A DNA stretch of 22,541 nucleotides from JAWXUU01 sp044426085 (GTDB lineage Bacteria; Bacillota; Clostridia; Christensenellales; CAMQZB01), in the NCBI GenBank assembly GCA_044426085.1, contig JAWXUU010000022.1, positions 1-22,541 of the forward strand. The letters run 5' to 3'. The position numbers were made by a program, and so were the translations under genes. Below the pieces are notes generated by a model. It saw only the letters and a program-made list of their open reading frames with translations. It was not told where the DNA came from and did no database searches. Position 1 is the stretch's first letter. The number at the start of each line of letters is the position of its first letter. Of this stretch, positions 15,639 to 22,541 are shown piece by piece.

Positions 15639-15882
15639 GCGAAGCGGAGCTTCGCTAATTGAAAATTAAAAATTAAAAATTAAAAATTGTGGTAAGCACT
15701 TGCTTCGCTCGTGCATGCTATTATTTGAAATAGTTATAGTAGCGTAACTTTTTGATAATAACGATTCTATTATCTTATCTAATAATAGCATGCATGAGCA
15801 CCGCGAGTGCTTACAATAATTTTTAATTTTTAATTTTCAATTTTTAATTTTAAAGTTAAAAATTTTCAATTTTTAACTTTAA
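15639..15882. repeat. Family 1 palindromic repeat, copy D
   Basis: It begins with GCGAAGC-GGA-GCTTCGC (15639-15655), then AAAAATT heptamers (15661-15688), the arm GCACTTGCTTCGCTCGTGCA (15696-15715), a core unlike the other copies (long inverted TGCATGCTATTATTTG against TAATAATAGCATGCATG, near 15712-15728 and 15781-15797), a diverged right arm (15796-15818) and AT heptamers. It ends in a perfect 15-bp inverted repeat around TTC (15850-15864 and 15868-15882) that covers the end of ksgA. Confidence 0.8.
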
Positions 15883-16689
15883 CTTTTCTCCAAGCTTAAT
15901 AAATTGCTCGGTTGAAATTTTTTCGCCCCTGATTTTTTCGTTTATTCCCATTTCTGCAAGGATTTCTTCAACTTGCTGTTTTGTTATTGGGAAGTCGCTT
16001 GTCAGGTTGTTTGTCAGCATTTTTCTGCGCATTTTGAAGGCGGATTTCACCACTTTTTTTGTCCACACTTTGTCGCAGTTGTATTTTTTGCGGTCGACGT
16101 CTATTCTGACCACCGCAGAATCCACTTTTGGTGGCGGGAAAAAGTTTTCTCTGCCCACCATTTTCACTATGCTCGCGTCGCATTCCAAATCAATTGATAC
16201 CGAAATACTGCCATAATCGCTTTGCGTGCTGTCTGCAACAAGTCTTTTTGCAACTTCAAGCTGAACCATAACAGAAAGCGACTGCACATTTTCCACTTCT
16301 TCAAGGAAAAACATCAAAATCGGCGTTGTGATATAATAAGGCAGGTTGGCAACCACTTTGAACTTGCCAAACTCTTCGAAATCTTCCTTTGGCACTTTCA
16401 TGATGTCTTGAAACCTAACCTCTACGTTGTCAAACCCTTCAAGCATGTCATCATGAAGCGGTTTCAACGTTTCGTCAATCTCAAAACACACCACCCGCTT
16501 TGCCACCTTGGCAATCTCCCGCGTCAGCGTGCCCGCGCCTGGCCCAACTTCGATAACAGTATCATCAGCCGTTATCCCAGCCTTCTCAACTATGTCCGCA
16601 AGTAGCGCTTCATCAGTCAAAAAGTTCTGCCCAAACGCCTTCTTCATCCTAAAATTATGCTTCTTTATTATCTCTTTAGCAGATTGCAT
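15856..16689 (-). CDS. rsmA: 16S rRNA dimethyladenosine transferase KsgA/RsmA
   Basis: The enzyme dimethylates two adjacent adenines near the 3' end of 16S rRNA. The 277-residue protein has FGQNFL (19-24), the SAM loop EVGPGAGTLT (47-56) and the catalytic NLPYYI (115-120). The ATG at 16689 has AGGAG 5-6 bases upstream; an upstream in-frame start at 16851 would add 54 residues encoded by the family 2 repeat and is rejected. The last residues, KLKIENF, and the stop are encoded by the terminal palindrome of repeat copy D. tatD and metG lie upstream, as in the Bacillus metS-yabD-rnmV-ksgA order, but rnmV is missing. Confidence 0.96.
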   Translation of the reverse strand: MQSAKEIIKKHNFRMKKAFGQNFLTDEALLADIVEKAGITADDTVIEVGPGAGTLTREIAKVAKRVVCFEIDETLKPLHDDMLEGFDNVEVRFQDIMKVPKEDFEEFGKFKVVANLPYYITTPILMFFLEEVENVQSLSVMVQLEVAKRLVADSTQSDYGSISVSIDLECDASIVKMVGRENFFPPPKVDSAVVRIDVDRKKYNCDKVWTKKVVKSAFKMRRKMLTNNLTSDFPITKQQVEEILAEMGINEKIRGEKISTEQFIKLGEKLKLKIENF

Positions 16690-16710
16690 ATTTCTCCTTT
16701 TTTGGTTTCT

Positions 16711-16984
16711 TTCGTGGGCTCTGCCCACACCCGCAAGGGTTTGAAACCCTTGACCCCTATTGGGGACAAATGGTGTTGAAACCTTGTGCGATTGCGAAAC
16801 AAATTCCACGATAAACCAAACAATGCAACATGAAAAGCGAGAGCTTTTCACATATTTAAATTTTTCTCATATTATTAACCGATAAAAAGGCGAAGCCTTT
16901 TTCAGGAATCCCCCAGCTAGAACTGCACCCCAAAATCGAGGTCGAGGGTTTCAAACCCTCGCGGGCGTGGGCAGAGCCCACAAA
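16711..16984. repeat. Family 2 repeat, copy 2
   Basis: Imperfect terminal inverted repeats (about 16711-16770 and 16921-16984) with GTGGGCTCTGCCCAC / GTGGGCAGAGCCCAC and the run AGGGTTTGAAACCCTTGACC. Inside are GAAAAGC-GAGA-GCTTTTC (about 16830-16850) and AAAAGGC-GAA-GCCTTTT (16885-16901), both also in copy 1. It fills the gap between tatD and ksgA (311 bases), where no gene is seen. Confidence 0.75.
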
Positions 16985-16999
16985 AAAACTCCCCCAGCT

Positions 17000-17794
17000 T
17001 TAAACCCCAAAAAGGTCTTTCACATTTTCCCTTATTTTTCCAAAAACTTCATCGTATCCGATGTTTTTGATATCGGCGATTTTTTCTATTACTTTATAGG
17101 AATATTTTGGATAATTAGTTTTTCCGCGATACCCTTCTGGCGCAAGATATGGCGAGTCGGTTTCCGAAAAGATTCTATCTAGTGGCAAGATTTCCACAGT
17201 TTCCACGGCTTTTTTGTTATTTTTGAAAGTGAGCGTACCGGAAAAAGAGAAATAAGCGCCAATTTTCAGATATTCTTTTGCCATTTCAACACTGCCGGAA
17301 TAGCAGTGGAGCATGAATTTCAGCTTGCCTTTATATTCCTTGAGAATGTCGAAAGTGTCTTGATCGCTGTCGCGCTGGTGCACAACAAGTGGCAAATCGA
17401 GTGAAATTGCAAGTGCAATCATATCGCGAAACACCTTTTGTTGCAGAGCTTTATCGAACGGTTCGAAGTGATAATCAAGCCCGCATTCCCCGATTGCGAC
17501 AACCTTTTTGTTTGTTGCCAAATCGCGAATGACCGACACATATTCAGTTGAAAGTTCACAAACTTCATGCGGGTGAATTCCCACGCACGCGTAGGCATTT
17601 TCCATCTCGTTTGCGATTTCAAGGGCGTTTGCACTGTCTTGTTCGCTTGTTCCCGACAAAATCAAAACGGCAACATTTTCATGTCCCGCTTTGATGTTTT
17701 CGAGCGCGTATCTGTCGTCGGTTAGGTGACAATGCACGTCGATTGTATTTTTATTTGAGTTTCTATATAAAATTTCTTTATCTATTTTAGCCAT
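17000..17794 (-). CDS. tatD: TatD-family metal-dependent deoxyribonuclease
   Basis: TatD proteins are TIM-barrel hydrolases with 3'-5' DNase activity. All ligand motifs are present in 264 residues: DVHCHL (H21, H23), GECGLDYH (E101), VVHQRD (H137), LHCYSGS (H161) and SETDSPYLAP (D211). The ATG starts 3 bases after the metG stop, so it is in the metG operon and probably translationally coupled; I see no strong Shine-Dalgarno. The metG-tatD pair is conserved in Bacillota. Confidence 0.95.
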   Translation of the reverse strand: MAKIDKEILYRNSNKNTIDVHCHLTDDRYALENIKAGHENVAVLILSGTSEQDSANALEIANEMENAYACVGIHPHEVCELSTEYVSVIRDLATNKKVVAIGECGLDYHFEPFDKALQQKVFRDMIALAISLDLPLVVHQRDSDQDTFDILKEYKGKLKFMLHCYSGSVEMAKEYLKIGAYFSFSGTLTFKNNKKAVETVEILPLDRIFSETDSPYLAPEGYRGKTNYPKYSYKVIEKIADIKNIGYDEVFGKIRENVKDLFGV

Positions 17795-17797
17795 AAT

Positions 17798-19747
17798 TTA
17801 TCTGACTTCGCAACCGCTTGCGAAATCTTTTTCTGGTGCGACAAGTGAAAGTTCACCGTTTTCATCTTCGGCGCAAAGTATCATGCCGTCTGATTCGATA
17901 CCGCGAAGTTTTGCTTTTTTCAAGTTGAACACGATAACTACTTTTTTGCCAACCATTTCTTCAGGTGAATATGCTTTTGCAATACCAGACACGATTGTGC
18001 GAACTTCACCGCCGATTTTTGCAGTAAGTTTCAAAAGTTTATCGGCTTTTGGCACTTTTTCACATTCAATGACTTCCGCTGTCACAAGCTGAACTTTTGC
18101 AAAGTCGTCGATTGTGATTTCTTCCTTTCGTTCCACGATTTTTTCTTTTGGCGCTTGCGCAGCAGCACCGATTTCGTCGAGAAGGTCAAGTTCTGTTGGG
18201 ATGTCTATTCTTGGGAAAAGCGTTTGGATTGCGCCAAGCTTCAAGCCATCAGCAAGCACGCCCCATGTTTTTGCGTCGGCAAAATCTTCTGGCACTTCCA
18301 AGCCGAAACATTCAAAGATTTTCTTTGACGTTCCAGAAAAGAATGGCATAAGCATTGTCGCAACAATTCTGATACCTTCGCAAAGGTTGTAGATAACTTC
18401 TGAAAGTCTTGCTTTCTTGCTTTCATCTTTGGCAAGAACCCAAGGCGTTGTTTCGTCGATATATTTGTTGAGTTTAGAAACAAACCCGAAAATTTCTGTT
18501 AGCGCTTGTGGGATGAGAAGTTTTTCGATATTTTCTTTCACGCCACTGCAAACGGCAACACCCGCTGAAATCAATTCATCGTCGATTTCCGCTTTTTCAC
18601 CGCGTGCAAGCACACCGCCGAAATATTTTTCGCTCATGGAAACTGTTCTTTGAACCAAGTTGCCAAGCGAGTTTGCAAGATCCGTGTTGATTCTTTGCAA
18701 GAGTGCTTCGTTTGTATATGAGCCGTCGTTTCCGAACGGAACTTCGCGAAGTAGGAAATAACGAACAGCGTCAACGCCGTATCTTTCTGCAAGAATATAT
18801 GGGTCGACAACTTCGTTTCTCACTTTGTCCATTTTTGATTTAGACATCTTGTCGCCACCGATAAGAAGCCAGCCATGACCAAACACGCGTTTTGGAAGTG
18901 GAATATCAAGCGCCATCAAGATTGCAGGCCAAATGATTGAGTGGAAACGCACGATTTCCTTGCCCATCATATGCAAATCCGCAGGCCAATATCTTTCGAA
19001 AAGAGTTGTATCGTCACTGCCGTATCCAAGCGCTGTGATATAGTTTGTGAGCGCGTCTATCCAAACATAAACTGTGTGGGCAGGGTCGAAATCTACTTCA
19101 ACACCCCACTTGACTGTTGTTCTAGAAACGCAAATATCTTGAAGACCTGGCTTGATAAAGTTGTTCACCATTTCATTTTCGCGTGATTTTGGGTTGATGA
19201 AAAGTGGATTTTCTTCATAAAGTTTCATGATTTTGTCGCCGTATTTAGAAAGGCGGAAGAAATAACTTTCTTCCTTTTCAAGTGAAACTTCACGTCCGCA
19301 ATCTGGGCATTTGCCGTCTTTCAACTGCGTTTCTGTCCAGAAAGATTCGCAAGGTTTGCAATAGAAACCTTCGTATTCTGATTTATATATATCGCCTTTT
19401 TCATAAAGAGTTTTGAAAATCTTTTGAACCGCTTCAACGTGATATTCATCTGTTGTTCTGATAAATTTGTCGTTTGAAATTTCAAGCAGTTTGAAAATAT
19501 CAACAAGCTCGCCAACAAGCACGTCAACAAATTCTTTTGGCGAAACGCCAGCCGTCTTAGCCCTATCTTGAACCTTTTGACCGTGTTCGTCTGTTCCAGT
19601 AAGGAAAAATACATCCTTGCCGTCCATGCGGTGGAACTTCGCAAGCGCGTCGCAAGACACCGTTGTGTAGCAATGCCCCAAATGCCATTTGCCAGATGGA
19701 TAATAGATAGGTGTTGTGATATAAAATTTTTCTTTATTCAAATCCAT
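17798..19747 (-). CDS. metG: Methionyl-tRNA synthetase
   Basis: This class I enzyme charges tRNA-Met. The 649-residue protein has HLGH (22-25), a zinc knuckle with C130, C133, C147 and C150, KMSKS (300-304), and a C-terminal EMAPII-like tRNA-binding domain (about 545-649, with KVPKADKLLKL, GIAKAYSPEEMVGK and KLRGIESDGMILCAE). Length matches the form with this appendix. The ATG has AGGAG 8 bases upstream. A TATAAT (19775-19780) is well placed as -10, but the matching -35 lies in the end of repeat copy E and is poor. No T-box is recognisable in the 300-base upstream region. Confidence 0.97.
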   Translation of the reverse strand: MDLNKEKFYITTPIYYPSGKWHLGHCYTTVSCDALAKFHRMDGKDVFFLTGTDEHGQKVQDRAKTAGVSPKEFVDVLVGELVDIFKLLEISNDKFIRTTDEYHVEAVQKIFKTLYEKGDIYKSEYEGFYCKPCESFWTETQLKDGKCPDCGREVSLEKEESYFFRLSKYGDKIMKLYEENPLFINPKSRENEMVNNFIKPGLQDICVSRTTVKWGVEVDFDPAHTVYVWIDALTNYITALGYGSDDTTLFERYWPADLHMMGKEIVRFHSIIWPAILMALDIPLPKRVFGHGWLLIGGDKMSKSKMDKVRNEVVDPYILAERYGVDAVRYFLLREVPFGNDGSYTNEALLQRINTDLANSLGNLVQRTVSMSEKYFGGVLARGEKAEIDDELISAGVAVCSGVKENIEKLLIPQALTEIFGFVSKLNKYIDETTPWVLAKDESKKARLSEVIYNLCEGIRIVATMLMPFFSGTSKKIFECFGLEVPEDFADAKTWGVLADGLKLGAIQTLFPRIDIPTELDLLDEIGAAAQAPKEKIVERKEEITIDDFAKVQLVTAEVIECEKVPKADKLLKLTAKIGGEVRTIVSGIAKAYSPEEMVGKKVVIVFNLKKAKLRGIESDGMILCAEDENGELSLVAPEKDFASGCEVR

Positions 19748-19774
19748 GTTTCATACTCCTATGATTTATGTCAT

Positions 19775-19803
19775 ATTATAGTGCTAGGGAAATAGTTTGG
19801 TTT
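19775..19803 (-). promoter_or_regulatory. Possible metG promoter, -35 inside repeat copy E
   Basis: Perfect -10 TATAAT (19775-19780), with AAACCA at the -35 position 17 bases upstream. That position is within the left terminal repeat of copy E, so the insertion may have replaced the original -35. Confidence 0.45.
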
Positions 19804-20012
19804 CTAGATACAAAATTCTGCACCAGTAAAACAATTAAAAGTTAAAAGTTAAAAATTAAAAATTGTGGTATGGCACTCGCGTTGCTCGTGCAACCCATTA
19901 TTATATAATTGAAAGCACGAGCAACGCGAGTGCATTACATCAATTTTCAATTTTCAATTTTTAATTTTTAATTCGCGTGGGTAAAAAATATACCCTAGAA
20001 ACCACCGACGTC
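19794..20012. repeat. Family 1 palindromic repeat, copy E, with terminal inverted repeats
   Basis: Outer ends carry inverted copies (GGTTTCTAG at 19799-19807 and CTAGAAACC at 19994-20002). Then come heptamers (AAAGTTA and AAAATTA on the left 19834-19864, mirrored variants on the right 19941-19971) and a perfect 19-bp arm pair (19873-19891 with 19915-19933) around a 23-base loop. The core hairpin of copies A-C is missing, so this is a minimal copy. Confidence 0.8.
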
Positions 20013-20106
20013 CTTTTCCTTTTTATAAAAAGCTTCGCCTTTCATTATACCTTATTTCACAAAAAAAGTAAACAAAAACGCAGAAAATTCTGCTTGGGGA
20101 GATGAT

Positions 20107-20691
20107 ATGAATGTACTTTTTGCTATATTTGTCGGCTTTTCTATAATTTTGGCTATTATAACTTCGCCATCAATGCTTTTATCAGCTGTGGGCACGGCGG
20201 GGGCACGCGCGGTGACCCTTTCTGCATCGCTTGCGGGGATATTCGCTTTTTGGATGGGTGTTATCAAAATTTTGGAAAAAACACCCGCACTGAGCCGACT
20301 TGAAAGAATGGTTTCGCCAATAGTTTCGCGGATTTTCCCAACTGAAAATGCAGAAATTCGACAGCTTATCACAATGAATATCACCGCAAATATGCTGGGG
20401 GTTGGGGGCGCATCCACACCACTCGCCATTTCCGCAATCACGAAAATGAAGGAAAACGCAACGGGCAAATCGCAAAATAAAAGCACGACTATTCCTAGCC
20501 GTGCAACTAAATCCATGATTATGCTTTTTGTTTTGAACGCGACGAGTTTGCAAATTTTGCCAACCACAATAATTTCGCTGAGAACTTCCGCGGGGAGCGT
20601 CTCGCCCACAAGCATACTTATCCCAACCACAATCGCATCTTTTGTCGCCACGATTTTGGGGGTCGCACTTGTTTGGGCATTTATAAAATGA
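20107..20691 (+). CDS. spmA: Spore maturation protein SpmA
   Basis: SpmA is a membrane protein of the nucleoside-recognition (GATE) family, needed with SpmB for full dehydration of the spore core in Bacillus. The 194-residue protein (Bacillus SpmA about 196) has several membrane segments and the family patterns NITANMLGVGGASTPLAI and FVLNATSLQILPTTIISLRT. The ATG has GGGGA 7 bases upstream. spmB, its usual partner directly downstream, is not here: the next base after the TGA is the stop of the convergent asparaginase gene. The opposite-strand reading of 235 residues is a shadow. Confidence 0.9.
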   Translation: MNVLFAIFVGFSIILAIITSPSMLLSAVGTAGARAVTLSASLAGIFAFWMGVIKILEKTPALSRLERMVSPIVSRIFPTENAEIRQLITMNITANMLGVGGASTPLAISAITKMKENATGKSQNKSTTIPSRATKSMIMLFVLNATSLQILPTTIISLRTSAGSVSPTSILIPTTIASFVATILGVALVWAFIK

Positions 20692-21663
20692 CTATTCCCA
20701 AGCGCCAAGCGTTGCGAGAATATAAGCCATTTCAAGACTGCCTTGAAACAGATAAACATTCTTCAATTTTGTGAGTGCAAGAACAGATTCGTATATGTCC
20801 CCACGGCTCGCACCCGCCAAAATAACGGGTATATTTTTTTCTGATGCCAATTTGCAGAAAGAAATTATCGAATTTTCGCCGACAGTTTTCACCGTTCCGC
20901 TGTGATAGCATTCTATCACGACAGCGTCACAATTTTCAAGGCTGAAAAGGTTGTAGTGGCAAAATGGCACAGACTTCACAACGAGAACATTTTTTGAAAG
21001 TTCTCCGCTTGATTCTTGTATTGCTTGGAAATCTGGCAGGGTTTTTTTCCAAACATTCAAGCCGAATTTCGCTTTGTGGAGTTTGTGATTTCTTGAAAAA
21101 CTGAACTTGTTATCGAAAAAATCACCCACGATTTCATCATCGAAGCTGTCGAAATACCCTTCCGCGCCGTGGCATTGCAAAATCAAATCACCGCGGTGAA
21201 TCTTGCAATTATCAGTTGGGTTTTCATAAGCCACGAAAACCCCGCTTTCGCACGCGTGCAAAATGAATTCCACACCGCAAGAAAAGTTTGTTCTTCCGTT
21301 TGAATGTGGATATTCAAGGGTGTAGTTTGCAGAAACTATCACGATAGGGATTGGAAAATCTTCCAACATCACAGAAAGATAAGCCGACGTGAAGGCAAGC
21401 GTGTCGGTGCCATGGGTTAGAATTATCCCCTTATATTTTGATGCGTCGATTTTTTTTACGCTTGCAAGAATGCCTTGCATATCTTGCGAAGAAATGTTCT
21501 CGCTGTGAATTTCCAAAGGTGAAAACACATCAAATTCCACTTCCGCCCTGCCTTGATAAAGCTCCGCAATGTTTGTTAGTTTATCAGAATTGAGAGAAAT
21601 AACGCCAGACCTAGCCTGACTTCCAATCGTCCCCCCAGTTTTTATCACACAAATCTTGTCCAT
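20692..21663 (-). CDS. ansA: L-asparaginase, cytosolic type I
   Basis: Hydrolyses asparagine to aspartate and ammonia. The 323-residue protein has both catalytic threonine motifs, TGGTIGS (9-15) and THGTDTLAFT (83-92), and no signal peptide, fitting the cytosolic type I enzyme. I use the ATG at 21663, with GGAG 7 bases upstream; an in-frame start at 21825 adds 54 residues read from repeat copy F and the promoter region. A TAGAAT box at about 21693-21698 may be its -10. The gene is convergent with spmA and their stop codons are adjacent. Confidence 0.93.
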   Translation of the reverse strand: MDKICVIKTGGTIGSQARSGVISLNSDKLTNIAELYQGRAEVEFDVFSPLEIHSENISSQDMQGILASVKKIDASKYKGIILTHGTDTLAFTSAYLSVMLEDFPIPIVIVSANYTLEYPHSNGRTNFSCGVEFILHACESGVFVAYENPTDNCKIHRGDLILQCHGAEGYFDSFDDEIVGDFFDNKFSFSRNHKLHKAKFGLNVWKKTLPDFQAIQESSGELSKNVLVVKSVPFCHYNLFSLENCDAVVIECYHSGTVKTVGENSIISFCKLASEKNIPVILAGASRGDIYESVLALTKLKNVYLFQGSLEMAYILATLGAWE

Positions 21664-21746
21664 AATAACGCTCCAATGCTGTTTTTTATATTCTACCACA
21701 TTTGAGTGAAAAATACAACGAGATTTGGTTTGGTGGTTGAGTTTGC

Positions 21747-22218
21747 GTTTGGTGGTTAGATACAAATTTCTGTGTAGGTCATAATAATTAAAAATTGTGG
21801 TAAAGCACTCGCGTTGCTCGTGCATACAAATTTAATATATATGTTTACTGGGTGCACAACAGATGTTGTGTACTTTTTTGTGGGGTGCGTTAGATTTTTG
21901 TGGGCATTATGCCGTAGGGGTCGATGCCCACATCGACCCGAGGACGGGTTGGGTGTTGGGTTATATGATAAAAAATGCGAGAAATTCGTTGATTCTCGCA
22001 TTTTTGTTTTGATTTATATTTGTGTTTTGCACGTTCGCGGGTCGATGTGGGCATCGACCCCTACGGGTTTTGTCCGTCTTGTGGGGCGGGAGAACACATA
22101 GGTTCTCCCCTACATTTTGAATGCACGAACAACGTGAGTGCTTTACCACAATTTTCACCTTTCACCTTTCACCTTTCAATTCGCGTAGCACAGAATTTCA
22201 TTTCTAGTCGCCAAACGC
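21747..22218. repeat. Family 1 palindromic repeat, copy F, carrying a nested element
   Basis: Terminal inverted repeats: GCGTTTGGTGGTTAGATACA (from 21747) against the inverted end CATTTCTAGTCGCCAAACGC (22199-22218). Next inside are a heptamer (21785-21795) and the arm GCACTCGCGTTGCTCGTGCA (21806-21825); the right arm TGCACGAACAACGTGAGTGC (22122-22141) and CACCTTT heptamers (22156-22179) close it. The centre is occupied by the family 3 element. No gene is seen from 21664 to 22218. Confidence 0.78.
21913..22065. repeat. Family 3 element nested in copy F
   Basis: A perfect 28-bp inverted repeat (21913-21940 and 22038-22065); each arm also folds on itself (GGGTCGATG/CATCGACCC). Between them is a 13-bp stem (21971-21983 with 21993-22005) flanked by A- and T-runs, like a bidirectional terminator. 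No ORF. Confidence 0.75.
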
Positions 22219-22257
22219 CGCCCTCCCCCTGCTGACTATTTTGCAATTTAAGGTTTT

Positions 22258-22311
22258 GTGGCAGTATTAAAGGAGGATTTTTTGAGTTTTTTGCCACGAT
22301 GGCGGGCGTAG
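22258..22311 (+). other. Strong Shine-Dalgarno in a hairpin before a 9-codon frame
   Basis: AAAGGAGG (22269-22276) is followed 5 bases later by TTG and a frame of nine codons ending in TAG (22282-22311). GTGGCA (22258-22263) and TGCCAC (22292-22297) could pair and enclose the Shine-Dalgarno. It may be the start of a lost gene, a leader peptide or chance. I do not call it a gene. Confidence 0.3.
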
Positions 22312-22344
22312 ATTATATTGGCATATATCAAGCCTGTTATCGGG

Positions 22345-22382
22345 GCAAAAAAACAAAAAAGTCCCTTTAAGACGGGGCTTTT
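22345..22382. terminator. Second terminator-like hairpin at the right edge
   Basis: AAAAGTCCC (22357-22365) against GGGGCTTTT (22374-22382), with long A-runs to its left that read as U-tract on the minus strand. On the minus strand the stem has one C-A mismatch. It would back up the terminator at 22388-22409. Confidence 0.5.
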
Positions 22383-22387
22383 AAAAT

Positions 22388-22409
22388 AAAAAAAACACGC
22401 TCTCGCGTG
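22388..22409 (-). terminator. Intrinsic terminator of the right-edge RNA
   Basis: Minus strand CACGC-GAGA-GCGTG with a GNRA-type loop, followed by eight T. Confidence 0.8.
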
Positions 22410-22541
22410 GTATTGTTAAATATTCAAAGCTTCATTGAATGAATAGAAAAGTTAAATTCTGAATTATTAATCTTGTTTTCCGTTTGGTAAGCTGTGCTTA
22501 CCTTTTATAGTCCGTAGACTCTGTGTTCATTGCTGAACACC
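22388..22541 (-). ncRNA. 3' part of an unidentified structured RNA, cut by the window edge
   Basis: Read on the minus strand, this stretch is a series of tight hairpins: a 7-bp stem with 4-base loop (22523-22540), AGUC-UACG-GACU with a UNCG-type loop (22509-22520), GGUAAGC-ACA-GCUUACC (22486-22502), AUUCAA/UUGAAU (22422-22440) and finally CACGC-GAGA-GCGUG followed by eight U (22409-22388), a good intrinsic terminator. No reading frame or Shine-Dalgarno is seen. The 5' part and promoter are outside the window. I cannot assign it to tmRNA, RNase P, 6S or SRP RNA from what is visible. Confidence 0.55.

Noticed and set aside
16690..16851. 54-residue extension of KsgA
   Set aside because: Encoded by the family 2 repeat; the ATG at 16689 has a good Shine-Dalgarno and fits the family.
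19748..20106. T-box or SAM riboswitch upstream of metG
   Set aside because: The region is filled by repeat copy E, and no T-box sequence or specifier structure could be recognised.
20052..20759. 235-residue minus reading opposite spmA
   Set aside because: Shadow of SpmA, whose plus-strand protein has clear family motifs and a ribosome binding site.
21664..21825. 54-residue extension of the asparaginase
   Set aside because: Encoded by promoter region and repeat copy F; the ATG at 21663 fits type I asparaginase.

Overview
The window reads as chromosome of a low-GC, spore-forming member of the Bacillota, most likely class Clostridia. Three sporulation-linked genes (yqfC, yqfD, spmA) sit beside standard Bacillota housekeeping genes, with a single-chain glycyl-tRNA synthetase, a KtrAB potassium system, rubrerythrin and an MEP-pathway ispDF fusion. 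Nearly all genes are on the minus strand; only glyS and spmA read plus. Species cannot be named from the sequence.

Layout. 1-5150: minus-strand block yqfC-yqfD-pgpH-ybeY-era, the order known from Bacillus minus phoH, dgkA and cdd. 5253-6824: divergent glyS with clear promoter and terminator. 6824-7279: a repeat element and hairpins. 7280-7888: rubrerythrin behind a promoter overlapped by a 25-bp perfect Fur/PerR-type palindrome. 7973-8892: about 900 bp without a credible gene but with a good minus-strand promoter, many hairpins and an intrinsic terminator, i.e. a candidate long structured non-coding RNA, the most interesting item here. 8914-11747: tetR, ktrA and ktrB, ktrB apparently leaderless. 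11780-13638: ispDF and rqcP. 13933-16689: a membrane zinc peptidase, a zinc-dependent phospholipase C-like protein and ksgA. 17000-19747: tatD and metG. 20107-21663: spmA and an asparaginase, convergent with no base between them. The right edge holds the 3' end of a second structured RNA on the minus strand.

The gaps between genes are packed with palindromic repeats. Family 1 (six long copies plus short modules) has heptamer tandem arrays, long inverted arms and, in some copies, outer terminal inverted repeats. Family 2 (two copies) has imperfect terminal inverted repeats of about 60 bp. Family 3 (one copy) is nested in a family 1 copy. Hairpins closed by GC-GAA-GC or related triloops recur in these repeats, and several fold back over the last codons of the adjacent gene. 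No transposase is visible, so these look like non-autonomous elements.

Functional links: KtrAB is a known c-di-AMP target and PgpH-type HD proteins degrade c-di-AMP, so both halves of that osmotic control are present. Era, YbeY, KsgA and RqcP all act on ribosome or rRNA quality; GlyRS and MetRS charge tRNAs.
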